Position numbers and translations under genes: made by a program
Shown: in pieces, positions 16,680-26,294 of the stretch
Layout: every line of letters starts with the position of its first letter
Numbering within the stretch: position 1 is the stretch's first letter
Notes under the pieces: generated by a model
The model's input: the letters and a program-made list of their open reading frames with translations, nothing else
What the model was told of the DNA's origin: nothing
Databases searched by the model: none
Assembly: GCA_903933915.1 (NCBI GenBank)
Contig: CAIZLW010000210.1
Span: forward strand, 1-43,985
Reading direction: 5' to 3'
Source of the DNA: an uncultured beta proteobacterium
Lineage (GTDB): Bacteria > Pseudomonadota > Gammaproteobacteria > Burkholderiales > SG8-41
Length of the DNA stretch: 43,985 nt

Positions 16680-17369
16680 TCACTTGGCGTAAGTCACCGT
16701 CAGCTCGCCGACGCCTTCGACATGACCTTCCAGTTTGTCACCGCGCTGCACCGGGCCGACACCAGCCGGTGTGCCCGACATGATGATGTCGCCGGGACGC
16801 AGCGTGATCAGCTTGGACAGGTACGAAATGGTCTCGGGAATGTTCCAGATCAGGTCCGCCAGATCGCCCTTCTGCTTGACCTCGCCGTTGATCTTCAGCC
16901 AGATCGCGCCCTTGGCCGGATGGCCGACCATGGCCACGGTTTTCAGCGCGGTGCACGGCGCTGAATCGTCGAAGGCCTTGCCCATTTCCCACGGCCGGCC
17001 CATTTTTTTCGCCTCACCCTGCAGATCGCGGCGGGTCATGTCGAGACCGACGCCGTAGCCGAACACGTGATCCAGCGCTTTTTCGACCGGAATATTCGAG
17101 CCGCCCTTGCCGATGGCGACGATCATTTCGATTTCGTGGTGCAGATCCTTAGTTGCCTGCGGATAGGGAATGGTCGCGCCGTTTTGCACAATCGCGTCGG
17201 CCGGCTTCATGAAAAAAAACGGCGGCTCGCGATCCGGGTCATGGCCCATTTCGCGTGCGTGCTCGGCATAGTTGCGGCCCACGCAGTAAATGCGGCCGAC
17301 GGGAAACGCCTTGTTGCTCTCGACAACCGGCAGCGTAACGGCGCCGGGAAAATCAATTGCGTAACTCAT
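16680..17369 (-). CDS. Fumarylacetoacetate hydrolase-family protein
   Basis: 229 residues covering the FAH catalytic domain: IYCVGRNYAEHAREMG, the metal-binding HHEIEMIVAIG and VGLDMTRRDLQ, and the closing IIMSGTPAGVGPV. The family cleaves C-C bonds in acylpyruvates such as fumarylpyruvate, or decarboxylates oxaloacetate. The short form and FFFMKPADA resemble fumarylpyruvate hydrolases and acylpyruvases. The ATG at 17369 is preceded by AAAGGAAA. It stands alone, so no pathway can be assigned. Confidence 0.88.
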   Translation of the reverse strand: MSYAIDFPGAVTLPVVESNKAFPVGRIYCVGRNYAEHAREMGHDPDREPPFFFMKPADAIVQNGATIPYPQATKDLHHEIEMIVAIGKGGSNIPVEKALDHVFGYGVGLDMTRRDLQGEAKKMGRPWEMGKAFDDSAPCTALKTVAMVGHPAKGAIWLKINGEVKQKGDLADLIWNIPETISYLSKLITLRPGDIIMSGTPAGVGPVQRGDKLEGHVEGVGELTVTYAK

Positions 17370-17467
17370 CTTGCTTTCCTTTGTTTGCGATCAGCGGTTA
17401 AAAACAGATTCAGGTGACGGCCGGCGCGGGTGCCAGCGCCGGTGACAACAGTTGGCACATTGACCGC

Positions 17468-17998
17468 TTACTGGCGCTTGGCTTCGACCGCGACCCAGAA
17501 GCCCTGCGGCATGCGCTGGAACACGACCAGATCGAAGCGGCTGAGGAACTTCGGCAGCCACCACGCCGGGGGCTGCTGGATCAGATGCGCGTTGCGGCCG
17601 TCGGCCAGCACCTTGACCGCGGGCCCGGTGTGCACGGTAAAAAACCCCGCGCTGGCGGTGACGCGCCGCAGGTCATCCAGCACGTTGTCGAGGAGCTCCG
17701 GTTCAATGTGCTCCAGCACGTCGATGCAGGTAACAAACAGCGCGGGCTGCGGCGTCGCCGCCCACTCCGGGCGCGCCGGATCGTAGTGGCGGATCTGCGG
17801 CGGTGTCGGCATCAGCGTTTTCAGGGTTTCGCCGAGCCGCCCCTTGCCGGCGCCGTAATCCAGCAGTTCCGCGGAGCCGATCTGTTTGAGGAGTTCAGCC
17901 ACGACCGGGGCATACTCCACCGAGGCCACGCCGTAATTGGGGTTCTCATGCAGGGTGGCCTGCATTTGCCGGTACTCTTCAGTAATCAGGGTGCTCAT
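17468..17998 (-). CDS. Class I SAM-dependent methyltransferase
   Basis: 176 residues. The SAM-binding motif is LLDYGAGKGRLGE, and the next conserved strand gives LFVTCIDVLEHIEPELLDNVLDDL, the acidic and 'DVLEH' motifs of small-molecule and glycan methyltransferases. The protein is short but appears complete, ending with the strand FWVAVEAKRQ. Its ATG overlaps by four bases the stop of a short upstream ORF (17995-18183). The location next to a glycosyltransferase-methyltransferase fusion suggests a role in glycan modification (inference). Confidence 0.78.
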   Translation of the reverse strand: MSTLITEEYRQMQATLHENPNYGVASVEYAPVVAELLKQIGSAELLDYGAGKGRLGETLKTLMPTPPQIRHYDPARPEWAATPQPALFVTCIDVLEHIEPELLDNVLDDLRRVTASAGFFTVHTGPAVKVLADGRNAHLIQQPPAWWLPKFLSRFDLVVFQRMPQGFWVAVEAKRQ

Positions 17999-18171
17999 GG
18001 TGTTGGGATTCCGTTAAACCAGCTGTCTGACCAATGCGAACCCATGAGTGTAAAGAACCGCGGCTCCCAGTTCAAATCCTTGAAACAATACGCATCGCAG
18101 CGCATCAGACCAGCGATTTCCAGTGCCCATCCGGTATACCGCCGGATTCCGTGCTGACGGGCCCGGGACAA
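17995..18171 (-). CDS. Unrecognised short ORF upstream of the methyltransferase
   Basis: The minus-strand frame from TTG at 18171 to TGA at 17997-17995 encodes about 58 residues rich in aromatic amino acids, including GWALEIAGLMRCDAY and FFTLMGSHWSDSWFNG. Third positions are about 64% GC by my count, which supports coding. Its TGA overlaps the ATG of the methyltransferase gene. There is no good ribosome site, and another frame over the same bases is also open, so it may be a small gene, a remnant or chance. I do not recognise a family. Confidence 0.3.
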   Translation of the reverse strand: MSRARQHGIRRYTGWALEIAGLMRCDAYCFKDLNWEPRFFTLMGSHWSDSWFNGIPTP

Positions 18172-18183
18172 ACCAGCGATGCG

Positions 18184-18342
18184 CTAAGCCCCGGGAGCAA
18201 AAAAACGCCTTAAAAAGCTGGCGACAATGAATTCCACCACCCAGTTGGAGACATGACGGCTGTTCTGGTCGTCGGCACCGTACACCTCAGCCTTGGTATA
18301 TCCCGACAGCCAGCGCACGATTTCAAAAGCAGGGCAGAAATC
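18184..18342 (-). pseudogene. Possible gene remnant downstream of the glycosyltransferase-methyltransferase
   Basis: The frame one base off the preceding gene stays open for 52 codons to TAG at 18186-18184. It contains natural-looking sequence such as FEIVRWLSGYTKAEVYGADD and NWVVEFIVASFLRRFF, but it has no ATG and no ribosome site. The ORF at 17995 is in the same frame beyond the TAG. A T7 run (minus strand) occurs near its end. It may be the eroded tail of a lost gene. Confidence 0.3.
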
Positions 18343-19945
18343 ACCGCTTTTCTCCGACGATCCGCATGTCCCGGGGTTCCTTGAGTTTGAACTGCGCAGG
18401 CTCCTGCCGCAGATTCACCAAGCCGGCTTCCCGCATGAGTTGCATCAGGCTGTTCGGGGTATAAGCCCAGCGGTGCATCATCAACGGATCTTTCCAGACG
18501 GGATCCCCATACAAGACCCACATGCTCCGCCGCCCCTCTTTACCGGGGCCGATGGCGATATCCGGGTTTTGCATGATTTCCTGGCAGGCGGTCAGCAAGT
18601 TGGGACACTCGATCACCATCAGTCCGCCAGGCTTGAGCACTCTGACCCACTCCTTGACGACATCCACGATTTCCCATCGCCAGAAATGCTCGACCACGTG
18701 GACCGAAAGAATCTCGTCAATTTCGTTATCGGCGAAAGGTTTCAGTTTTCGTAAATCACAGAGCACGTCGGGTTTACGTCCTTGCCGGCTGCCGGCGACA
18801 TCAACATTGATATAACCCGGCAAAATTTTATCGCCGCAACCCAGATTCAGTTTCTTGAGCGGTGTTTTCCGGCGAGTCGCGGGGGGCATGATCGGCTTTG
18901 GTTTTTTGTCCGTCAGGCTCTCGAACAAGGCCAGCCACTGTTTTCCCACAATGCTGGGTTTCACCGTAGCCTTCACCAGCGCCTGACCCCGCCGTATCCT
19001 CGCCAGCACTTCCTGCGGCTGTGACAACGCGAAACCGATGCCCGCAATGAGATCCCTGCCCAGCCACGCCGCCTGTTCATAAGGCAGATAACTGCCGAGT
19101 GCGGCGGCCACCGGGAATCGTCCGGCCTGCAGCGTCTCCGCAATCCGGTTCGATGACGCGCCGGATTTGCGCGGATCCGCCGGATCCCCGGGGATCAGCA
19201 CCAGATCGCAATCCGCCAAAGCCTCCCGCTGCGACTGGAAACTCCAGGCCATGAACCGCGTGCTGAAATGCGCGGACAGCTTCTTGTCGACCTGCGGAAC
19301 CTTGTCCTTGAGTTCGGGCGAAGAGACGATGGTCAACTGGCATTTCTGCTGCTGACTGAAGGTTTGCAGCGATGGAAGCAGTTCCCCCAGATATTTGAAA
19401 TTGGTCGGATGGCCGAACCACAGCAGTTTGAGAACTTTTCCTGGGGCAAACTGCGGCTTTTGCACGGGTTCCAGAATCGCATCTTCAATGACCAGCGGCT
19501 TGCGTCCGAGATGCGGCGCCATCAATTCCTGCATGCGTGTTGAATTGACGGTCATCACATCGCAGTACGGAAGGGCCTTGTTGTAAAAGTCGGCAATGGC
19601 GGCATTTTTCTTAGCGACGAAGGGGTATTCGCAGATATCCACCAGGACCTTGCGCTTGTTCTTGACCAGACGGCCCAGGACATCAAGCCACAGGCGGCCG
19701 TTGCTCGTGCCGAAAAACTTGGTGACCACGCAAAGGTCGATCGCATCCAGATCCACGCTGCCGACCGCAGCCGGATCATCACCGTTCAGGAACACATTAC
19801 GGTGCCCTGCGCGCAGCGCAAAGGTTGAAGCAACACCGGCGCGCAACCGGGCGCTGGCCAGAACCAAATTCAACAAGCGCTGCTCCTGCCTGTCTCCAAC
19901 GATGGATTTCGCAAGCGGCGCGGGCAACAACCACAATATCTGCAC
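18341..19945 (-). CDS. Fused glycosyltransferase and SAM-dependent methyltransferase
   Basis: About 534 residues. The N-terminal 355 look like a GT-B glycosyltransferase (GT4-like): QILWLLPAP, LWFGHPTNFKYLGELLPSL, and the donor-site pattern KSGASSNRIAETLQAGRFPVA. From residue 366 a class I methyltransferase starts with LNLGCGDKILPGYINVD and continues with VHVVEHFWRW and RVLKPGGLMVIECPN. I chose a GTG at 19945 because GGGAG lies five bases upstream. An in-frame TTG at 20014 has no such site. One protein adding and methylating a sugar would fit the nearby glycosylation genes (inference). Confidence 0.82.
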   Translation of the reverse strand: MQILWLLPAPLAKSIVGDRQEQRLLNLVLASARLRAGVASTFALRAGHRNVFLNGDDPAAVGSVDLDAIDLCVVTKFFGTSNGRLWLDVLGRLVKNKRKVLVDICEYPFVAKKNAAIADFYNKALPYCDVMTVNSTRMQELMAPHLGRKPLVIEDAILEPVQKPQFAPGKVLKLLWFGHPTNFKYLGELLPSLQTFSQQQKCQLTIVSSPELKDKVPQVDKKLSAHFSTRFMAWSFQSQREALADCDLVLIPGDPADPRKSGASSNRIAETLQAGRFPVAAALGSYLPYEQAAWLGRDLIAGIGFALSQPQEVLARIRRGQALVKATVKPSIVGKQWLALFESLTDKKPKPIMPPATRRKTPLKKLNLGCGDKILPGYINVDVAGSRQGRKPDVLCDLRKLKPFADNEIDEILSVHVVEHFWRWEIVDVVKEWVRVLKPGGLMVIECPNLLTACQEIMQNPDIAIGPGKEGRRSMWVLYGDPVWKDPLMMHRWAYTPNSLMQLMREAGLVNLRQEPAQFKLKEPRDMRIVGEKR

Positions 19946-20078
19946 AGCATCTCCCTTTTCTGCGGCATGCGGCTTTCCGCAGACACGCTGATTCAAAACT
20001 TCCGTGGATTTCAATATCAGTCAGTCGACCATTTCGGCCGGCCCGGAGCGGCAAAAACCGGGGTCTTTGATAAATTCA

Positions 20079-20110
20079 CATAAGTATTTGTTTTTATTGA
20101 ATAAATATTC
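20079..20110 (-). repeat. AT-rich dispersed motif, site D
   Basis: On the minus strand GAATATTTAT precedes TCAATAAAAACAAATACTTA (20100-20081) followed by TG. This is the best match to the consensus. It lies in the leader region upstream of the glycosyltransferase-methyltransferase gene, in sense orientation. Confidence 0.75.
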
Positions 20111-20198
20111 GGGCCGCGGGTTGCTTTGAAACACCCGCTGTTGCAGCGCTGTTGAGGTATTCTGCAGCGGGTTTTAATGATCAGATTATCGGTCAGAA

Positions 20199-20681
20199 AT
20201 GCGGGGCGCCGGCTTGCGACAGGCAGGCAGTGTAATAAAGCGGATTGCCCTGTTCAAATTACCTCAAGCAGACGACAAATTCCCATTGGACGCATCCATC
20301 ACTCTCGGCACCCTGTTCGCCAGCAGCTTTCTGGCCGCAACCCTGCTGCCCGGGGGATCGGAAGCGGTGCTGTTCGCCGTGCTGAAATTCCATCCGGAGC
20401 AATTCTGGGCCGCGCTGGGCGTGGCAACGCTGGGCAATACGCTGGGCGGAATGTCATCCTACCTCCTCGGCCGACTGATTCCGCAGACCAAACCGCTCAA
20501 GGGGCTGGCCACCGTGCAGCGCTGGGGCAGCCCGGTATTGCTGCTGTCGTGGGTGCCGCTGCTGGGGGACCCTTTGTGCGTCGCGGCAGGCTGGCTGCGG
20601 CTGAATCCCTGGTGGTCGACCCTGTTCATCGCGATCGGCAAATTTGGACGCTACTGGGTCATCGCCGCACTGGCGACATGA
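20199..20681 (+). CDS. YqaA-family (DedA/SNARE-associated type) inner-membrane protein
   Basis: Up to 160 residues with the YqaA pattern: SSFLAATLLPGGSEAVLFAVL, GNTLGGMSSYLLGR, SPVLLLSWVPLLGDPLCVAAG and a final helix around FGRYWVI. The family consists of small integral membrane proteins related to DedA, with functions in membrane homeostasis that are not well defined. The conserved part begins near a TTG at 20286, and the residues before it are not membrane-like. The true start is uncertain because neither site has a good ribosome-binding sequence. Confidence 0.78.
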   Translation: MRGAGLRQAGSVIKRIALFKLPQADDKFPLDASITLGTLFASSFLAATLLPGGSEAVLFAVLKFHPEQFWAALGVATLGNTLGGMSSYLLGRLIPQTKPLKGLATVQRWGSPVLLLSWVPLLGDPLCVAAGWLRLNPWWSTLFIAIGKFGRYWVIAALAT

Positions 20682-20779
20682 AGCCTTTGCTGCATTGCGC
20701 TAATATGTTGTTTCTTTGCGCATTCCCGTCACCGCGCAGCGCGGCTTGCCGCTGACTTTTCATCACCCGCCCCCTCGCA

Positions 20780-23700
20780 ATGACCGCCCGCCTCAGAGAA
20801 ATCCCCTACAACTACACCTCGTTCTCGGACCGCGAGATCGTGATCCGGCTGCTTGGCGCCTCACGCTGGGATCTGCTCAATGAACTGCGCGCGCAACGGC
20901 GCACCGGACGTTCGGCCAAAATGCTTTATGAAGTGCTGGGCGACATGTGGGTGGTCAAGCGCAACCCATATATCGAAGATGACCTGCTCGGCAACCGCAA
21001 ACGCCGCGGCGCGCTGGTCGAAGGCATGCGCAAGCGGCTCAACAGCATTGATGCGCGACGCGACAACGACGACCGGCGCGTGGCCGAACTGCTGGACGCC
21101 GCACGCACGGCGGTCGATGACTTCGAAACCGAATTCGAAGACACGCTGGCGCTGCGCCGGCGCGCGCTGGCGCGGCTGTCGCGCACCACACGCCGCGACA
21201 ACGTGCAGTTCGACGGACTCGCCCGCGTATCGCATGTCACCGACGCCACGGACTGGCGGGTGGAATATCCCTTTGTCGTCATCAACCCGGACAACGAAGA
21301 AGAAGTCCTGGAGATCGTGCGCGCCTGCATCGAACTCGGACTGACCATCATTCCGCGCGGCGGCGGCACCGGCTATACCGGCGGCGCCATTCCGCTGACC
21401 CGCCATTCGGCGGTGATCAATACCGAAAAACTCGACACGCTGGCGACCATTGATCGCGTCGCCCTGCCCGGTGTCGCACAGTCGGTGCCGGTCCTGCGCT
21501 GCGGCGCCGGCGTGGTCACCCGCCGCGCGATGGAAGCCGCAGAATCTGCAGGCCTGGTGTTTGCGTGCGACCCGACCTCGGCCGATGCGTCGTGCATCGG
21601 CGGCAACGTGGCGATGAACGCCGGCGGCAAAAAAGCGGTGTTGTGGGGTACCGCACTCGACAATCTCGCGTCCTGGAAAATGGTCACACCGGACGCGCAA
21701 TGGATGCTGGTCGAACGCCTTGACCACAACCTCGGCAAGATTCATGACCTGGCAATGGCGCGCTTTCGCGTGACGCGTTACGCCCGTGACGGCAAAATCG
21801 ACGGCAAAGCGGAAATCCTCGAAATTCCCGGCTCGACCTTCCGCAAGCGCGGCCTCGGCAAGGATGTGACCGACAAGGTGCTGGGCGGTTTGCCCGGTAT
21901 CCAGAAGGAAGGCTGCGACGGCATCATCACCCAGGCGAGCTTTGTCCTGCATCGCATGCCGCCGGCGATCCGCACCGTATGCCTGGAGTTTTTCAGTCCG
22001 GTGCGTGAAGCGGTGCCGTCCATCGTTGAAATCAAGCGTTATGTCGACGGCAATCCGGACGCCATCCTCGCCGGCCTCGAACATCTCGATGAGCGCTATG
22101 TGAAAGCCGTCGGTTATGCGACCAAGTCACGCCGCGCCGGCCGGCCGAAAATGGTGCTGGTCGGCGATATCGTCGGCGAAAACGAGGATGCCGTGGCCGC
22201 TGCCGCATCCCAGGTGGTGCGTATCGCCAATGCCCGCGGCGGCGAGGGTTTCATCGCGGTGTCGGCGGAATCCCGCAAGACCTTCTGGCTGGACCGCGCA
22301 CGCACGGCGGCAATCGCCCGCCATACCAACGCCTTCAAGATCAATGAAGACGTGGTCATCCCGCTGGAACGGCTGGGCGATTACTCCGATGGCATCGAAC
22401 GCATCAACATCGAACTGTCGATCCGCAACAAGCTACGCATCCTCGATGCGGCGGCTGCCGTCGTTGCCGGTGAACTGCCGTTGCTGCAAACCGAACCCGG
22501 CGTTTCCGCGGTAGATGTCCTCGGCGACCGAGTCGAACGCGCACAGACGCTGATTACCGATGCGCGCGCCCGCTGGACCTGGCTGCTTGCACACATGGGC
22601 GACGCCATCACTGCGCTCCAGCCGGTGCCGCACCAACTGCCCGACGCGGTGCTGCAGCGCCCGGCCGCACACACGCTGTTCCACGCGCTGCAGGACCACG
22701 GCCTGCGGGTGTCCTGGAAAGAAGAAGTGCGCACGCACCTTGCCGACATTTTCAGCGGCCGGCCGTTCGCCAAAGTGATGGAAGCGATCGATGCCGCGCA
22801 TCGCCAGGCGCTGCGCGGCCGCGTCTTCGTTGCGCTGCACATGCACGCCGGTGACGGCAACGTGCACACCAACATTCCCGTCAACTCCGACAACTACGAA
22901 ATGCTGCAGGAGGCCGCCGAAGCGGTGGCGCGCATCATGCGCCTCGCGGAATCGCTGGACGGTGTGATCTCCGGCGAACACGGCATCGGCATCACCAAAC
23001 TCGAATTCCTGCCGCCGGAACGCATTGCCGCGTTCCAGGCCTACAAGCAGCAGGTGGATCCGCAAGGCCGCTTCAACAAGGGCAAACTTCTGCCCGGCGC
23101 GGATCTCGGCAACGCCTACACGCCGAGCTTCTCGCTGCTCGGCGCCGAAAGCCTGATTCTCGAGCATTCCGACGTCGGCGCCATCGCCGACTCCGTCAAG
23201 GACTGTCTGCGCTGCGGCAAATGCAAGCCGGTCTGCGCCACCCACGTGCCGCGCGCCAACCTGCTCTACAGCCCGCGCAACAAGATCCTCGCCACCAGCC
23301 TGTTGATCGAGGCCTTCCTCTACGAAGAGCAGACCCGCCGCGGTAGTTCACTGGAACATTTCGATGAATTCGGCGACGTCGCCGACCACTGTACGGTCTG
23401 CCACAAGTGCGCGAATCCGTGCCCGGTCGATATCGATTTCGGCGACGTGTCGATCGCGATGCGCAATTTCCTCCGGCAGCATGGCAAACGCCGTTTCAAC
23501 GCCGGTGCCAAAGCGGCGATGTTTTTCCTCAATGCCACCGACCCGCGCACCATCAACATCGCGCGCAAGCTGATGATCGACTGGGGCTACAAGGCGCAGC
23601 GCCTGGCCTACCGGGCAGCCAAATCACTGGGGCTGAGCAGACAGCAGACCCGGCAACCGCCGGCCACCACCGGCAAGCCGGCAATGCGCACACAGGTCAT

Positions 23701-24607
23701 CCACTTCATCAACAAACCGATGCCCGGCGGACTGCCGAAGAAGGCGTCGCGCGCGCTGCTCGACATCGAAGACGCGCGCATGGTGCCGGTGATCCGCGAT
23801 CCCGCCAAAGTCACCGAAGATTCGGACGCGGTGTTTTATTTCCCCGGCTGCGGCTCCGAGCGGCTGTTCAGCCAGGTCGGCCTCGCCACCCAGGCGATGC
23901 TGTTCGACCTTGGCGTGCAGACCGTGCTGCCGCCGGGTTATCTTTGCTGCGGTTATCCGCAAACCGCGGCAGGCGAAGAGGCCAAGGGCCAGGCGATCAC
24001 CACCGCCAACCGCGTGCTGTTCCATCGCGTCGCACACACGCTGAACTATCTCGACATCAAAACGGTAATCGTGTCCTGCGGCACCTGCATGGATCAATTG
24101 CAGAAATACGAGTTCGGGAAAATTTTCCCCGGCTGCCGGCTGCTCGACATCCACGAATATCTGCTCGAGCGCGGCGTGAAGCTTGAAGGCGTCACCGGCA
24201 CGCGCTACATGTATCACGACCCCTGCCACACGCCGATGAAAACGCACGCCCCGATGAAAGTGGTCAACACGCTGATGGCCTCACCGGTCGCACTCAGCGA
24301 GCGCTGCTGCGGCGAGTCCGGCACGCTCTCGGTGACGCGCCCCGATATCTCGACCCAGGTTCGTTTCCGCAAGGAAGAGGAAATGCGCCGCGGTGCGGCG
24401 CAGTTGCGCGAGGCCGGCGATGGGCCGCTGAAAATCCTCACTTCCTGTCCGTCCTGCCTGCAGGGGCTCGCGCGTTTTTCGCCGGACACCGGCGTCGAAG
24501 CCGACTATATCGTTGTCGAAATGGCGCATCATCTGCTAGGCGCAAACTGGATGGAGAATTATGTGGCGCGCGCCAACAACGGCGGTATCGAACGGGTTTT
24601 GCTGTAA
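20780..24607 (+). CDS. DUF3683 / FAD-linked oxidase / 4Fe-4S / CCG-domain fusion (D-lactate or glycolate dehydrogenase-like)
   Basis: 1275 residues, long for this superfamily because several subunits are fused. Order: an N-terminal DUF3683 segment ([20 protein letters not shown]); the FAD-binding PCMH domain with [15 protein letters not shown] near 191; the FAD-oxidase C-terminal domain with [12 protein letters not shown] near 687 and [11 protein letters not shown] near 732; two 4Fe-4S motifs, [11 protein letters not shown] near 808 and [11 protein letters not shown] near 871; and two CCG domains with [10 protein letters not shown] near 1021, CCGYPQT near 1056 and CCGESGT near 1176. This corresponds to GlcD plus GlcF in one chain, oxidising a 2-hydroxy acid and passing electrons to quinone at the membrane. 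The substrate is not determined by the sequence. Confidence 0.9.
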   Translation: MTARLREIPYNYTSFSDREIVIRLLGASRWDLLNELRAQRRTGRSAKMLYEVLGDMWVVKRNPYIEDDLLGNRKRRGALVEGMRKRLNSIDARRDNDDRRVAELLDAARTAVDDFETEFEDTLALRRRALARLSRTTRRDNVQFDGLARVSHVTDATDWRVEYPFVVINPDNEEEVLEIVRACIELGLTIIPRGGGTGYTGGAIPLTRHSAVINTEKLDTLATIDRVALPGVAQSVPVLRCGAGVVTRRAMEAAESAGLVFACDPTSADASCIGGNVAMNAGGKKAVLWGTALDNLASWKMVTPDAQWMLVERLDHNLGKIHDLAMARFRVTRYARDGKIDGKAEILEIPGSTFRKRGLGKDVTDKVLGGLPGIQKEGCDGIITQASFVLHRMPPAIRTVCLEFFSPVREAVPSIVEIKRYVDGNPDAILAGLEHLDERYVKAVGYATKSRRAGRPKMVLVGDIVGENEDAVAAAASQVVRIANARGGEGFIAVSAESRKTFWLDRARTAAIARHTNAFKINEDVVIPLERLGDYSDGIERINIELSIRNKLRILDAAAAVVAGELPLLQTEPGVSAVDVLGDRVERAQTLITDARARWTWLLAHMGDAITALQPVPHQLPDAVLQRPAAHTLFHALQDHGLRVSWKEEVRTHLADIFSGRPFAKVMEAIDAAHRQALRGRVFVALHMHAGDGNVHTNIPVNSDNYEMLQEAAEAVARIMRLAESLDGVISGEHGIGITKLEFLPPERIAAFQAYKQQVDPQGRFNKGKLLPGADLGNAYTPSFSLLGAESLILEHSDVGAIADSVKDCLRCGKCKPVCATHVPRANLLYSPRNKILATSLLIEAFLYEEQTRRGSSLEHFDEFGDVADHCTVCHKCANPCPVDIDFGDVSIAMRNFLRQHGKRRFNAGAKAAMFFLNATDPRTINIARKLMIDWGYKAQRLAYRAAKSLGLSRQQTRQPPATTGKPAMRTQVIHFINKPMPGGLPKKASRALLDIEDARMVPVIRDPAKVTEDSDAVFYFPGCGSERLFSQVGLATQAMLFDLGVQTVLPPGYLCCGYPQTAAGEEAKGQAITTANRVLFHRVAHTLNYLDIKTVIVSCGTCMDQLQKYEFGKIFPGCRLLDIHEYLLERGVKLEGVTGTRYMYHDPCHTPMKTHAPMKVVNTLMASPVALSERCCGESGTLSVTRPDISTQVRFRKEEEMRRGAAQLREAGDGPLKILTSCPSCLQGLARFSPDTGVEADYIVVEMAHHLLGANWMENYVARANNGGIERVLL

Positions 24608-24618
24608 TGCGTGGCATC

Positions 24619-24667
24619 TGTCACATCGGAAAACACGCCAGTTGTCGTGGAACAGCGACATGTGACA
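24619..24667. promoter_or_regulatory. Nested inverted repeat upstream of the 24732 gene
   Basis: TGTCACAT (24619-24626) and ATGTGACA (24660-24667) are perfect complements. Inside them TGTCG (24643-24647) and CGACA (24656-24660) form a second inverted repeat. There is no T-run. TGTGA-N5-TCACT overlaps the right arm and recalls a CRP-family half-site pair, though with a non-standard spacing. An operator is possible. Confidence 0.4.
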
Positions 24668-24731
24668 TATTCACTTGCCGATCCCTTCTAACCGCTGGAT
24701 TATTCGTACCCGCTCAACATTGGGGTACGTC

Positions 24732-26294
24732 ATGGCTACTGTCTTGAGTGCTAAACAAGGCCTGCTGAAAATCGCCGATGCTGCCGCAGCACGGGCATTC
24801 ATTGCCCAGCTGGCAAACTTAACGCCCGCGCAACGGCAGGCGCAGTTGCTGACGCAACTGCAGCTGCTCACCGAAACCGGCGTCACCGGCACCCACCGCC
24901 TGCAGGTACTGGAGCTGCTGCGCGAGACCACGCTCGAAGTGCAGAACGCGCGCAACAAGGAATACTGGGGTCAGGCGGTGCCGTTCGACAACGAAACCCG
25001 TGAAATTTTCACGCGCAGCGTTGCCTTGTGGCACGCCCTCGCCGACGCCTACGAATCATTGATCACCGACATGGCGGAAGCCTCGCCCGAACTTGCCGGC
25101 CATGCCGCGCTGGTGTGTTACCGCGCACTGCGCTGCACTGGGTTTGCGATGAACGCGCATAACCGCGCTTACCATGCGGTGCCCGGTGCGGATTGGGAGC
25201 AATTGCACAGGCTTTATGCATTTGCCGAAAGCGCCGGGGTCCTCGACACGCCCGTATCCGAAAGCTCGGATGGCAAAAGCACCGTTAATCTGGCTTACCT
25301 GCAAATCGTGCTGACCCAGCGCGCCAAACCTGATTCGCTGTCGCTGCTGCAGATGAACACCGTTGATCGTGCGCTGGCACAATGGGTTCCGCTCGGCGGC
25401 ATATCCATCACGCCGGCCGCCACTGATGCCAATATCGCGCTGGGCGTCGACCTCGGTTCGACGGAAGGCGCGCGTCGCCTGAAAAATCTCAGGGGCGACA
25501 ATCTGCGTTATCTGGACCTTGAAAAAATCGGCGACAAGCTGCGTCAAACCGCGGTCGCACTGAAAAGCCAAAGTCCCGACAAACTGGGGCTGGGCCCGGT
25601 TTCACGCGAAGTCTGCGAGAAGCTGATGCTCACTCTCAATGCATACTGGCTGGCGCCGGGAACCGGCCGCGTTGATGAACGCAAAGCCGTCTCGTTCAAC
25701 GTGCTGGTTTCGGGCACGCTGGCCGCAATGCATTTCAACATCAGCGGTAAACCCTTCTCGCCGCCGGATGCCGGCCTGAACTCACGCGCACGTTTCGAGA
25801 TGGCCGGGTTCGATCGCGTTGACGGCCCCACGGTCGGCGAAGCTTCGATGCGCAGTCGCACGCTGGAAACATGGGCCGTGGCAAACCAGAGCGCCTCCGG
25901 CATTCTGGGCATGTGCCGCAAACCCACAGACTCCACCCGCCTCACACAAAATCAGTTGCTGGGTCTGGTTGCACCAAACGGCAATACCTACCTGGGTTTT
26001 GTGCAACGGCTGAGCGTCGACACCGAAGGCATGACATGGCTGGGATTCCGGCTGCTGCGCGCCAAAGCCCAGGCAGTCGCCGCCCGCATCGCGGACAACC
26101 AGATTCCCTATGAACGTGCACTGCTGATCGCCGGCGTGCCCGGCGGCGAACCGCAATCCATCGTGGTGCTCCCGGGCACCTACGGCCCGGGACGCGTGCT
26201 CGACCTGCACGACGGCAAACCACGCCAGATCCGGTTGACGGCGCTGATCGACAGTGGCTCGAATTTCGAGCGCGCCAGCTACAACGCGGCCTGA
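24732..26294 (+). CDS. Uncharacterised cytoplasmic protein, possibly with a C-terminal beta-barrel domain
   Basis: About 520 residues, soluble, with no signal peptide or membrane helices. The first 250 are helical (AKQGLLKIADAAAARAFIAQ, LVCYRALRCTGFAMNAHNRAYH). A middle part starts near WVPLGGISITPAATDANI and includes FNVLVSGTLAAMHFNISG. The C-terminus, from LLGLVAPNGNTYLGFVQRLS, looks beta-rich and reads GTYGPGRVLDLHDGKPRQIR, which faintly recalls PilZ-type barrels, but the RxxxR and DxSxxG motifs are not convincing. I do not recognise the family. The ATG at 24732 follows a nested inverted repeat, and the 3' end overlaps the next gene. Confidence 0.7.
   Translation: MATVLSAKQGLLKIADAAAARAFIAQLANLTPAQRQAQLLTQLQLLTETGVTGTHRLQVLELLRETTLEVQNARNKEYWGQAVPFDNETREIFTRSVALWHALADAYESLITDMAEASPELAGHAALVCYRALRCTGFAMNAHNRAYHAVPGADWEQLHRLYAFAESAGVLDTPVSESSDGKSTVNLAYLQIVLTQRAKPDSLSLLQMNTVDRALAQWVPLGGISITPAATDANIALGVDLGSTEGARRLKNLRGDNLRYLDLEKIGDKLRQTAVALKSQSPDKLGLGPVSREVCEKLMLTLNAYWLAPGTGRVDERKAVSFNVLVSGTLAAMHFNISGKPFSPPDAGLNSRARFEMAGFDRVDGPTVGEASMRSRTLETWAVANQSASGILGMCRKPTDSTRLTQNQLLGLVAPNGNTYLGFVQRLSVDTEGMTWLGFRLLRAKAQAVAARIADNQIPYERALLIAGVPGGEPQSIVVLPGTYGPGRVLDLHDGKPRQIRLTALIDSGSNFERASYNAA

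Noticed and set aside
18015..18186. A second open minus-strand frame over the short ORF region, reached if the T7 run were one base longer
   Set aside because: Third positions are only about half GC by my count, weaker than in the frame I reported, though it cannot be excluded.
24661..24675. TGTGACATATTCACT as a CRP site
   Set aside because: The half-sites are separated by five rather than six bases, so it was kept only as a note with the inverted repeat.
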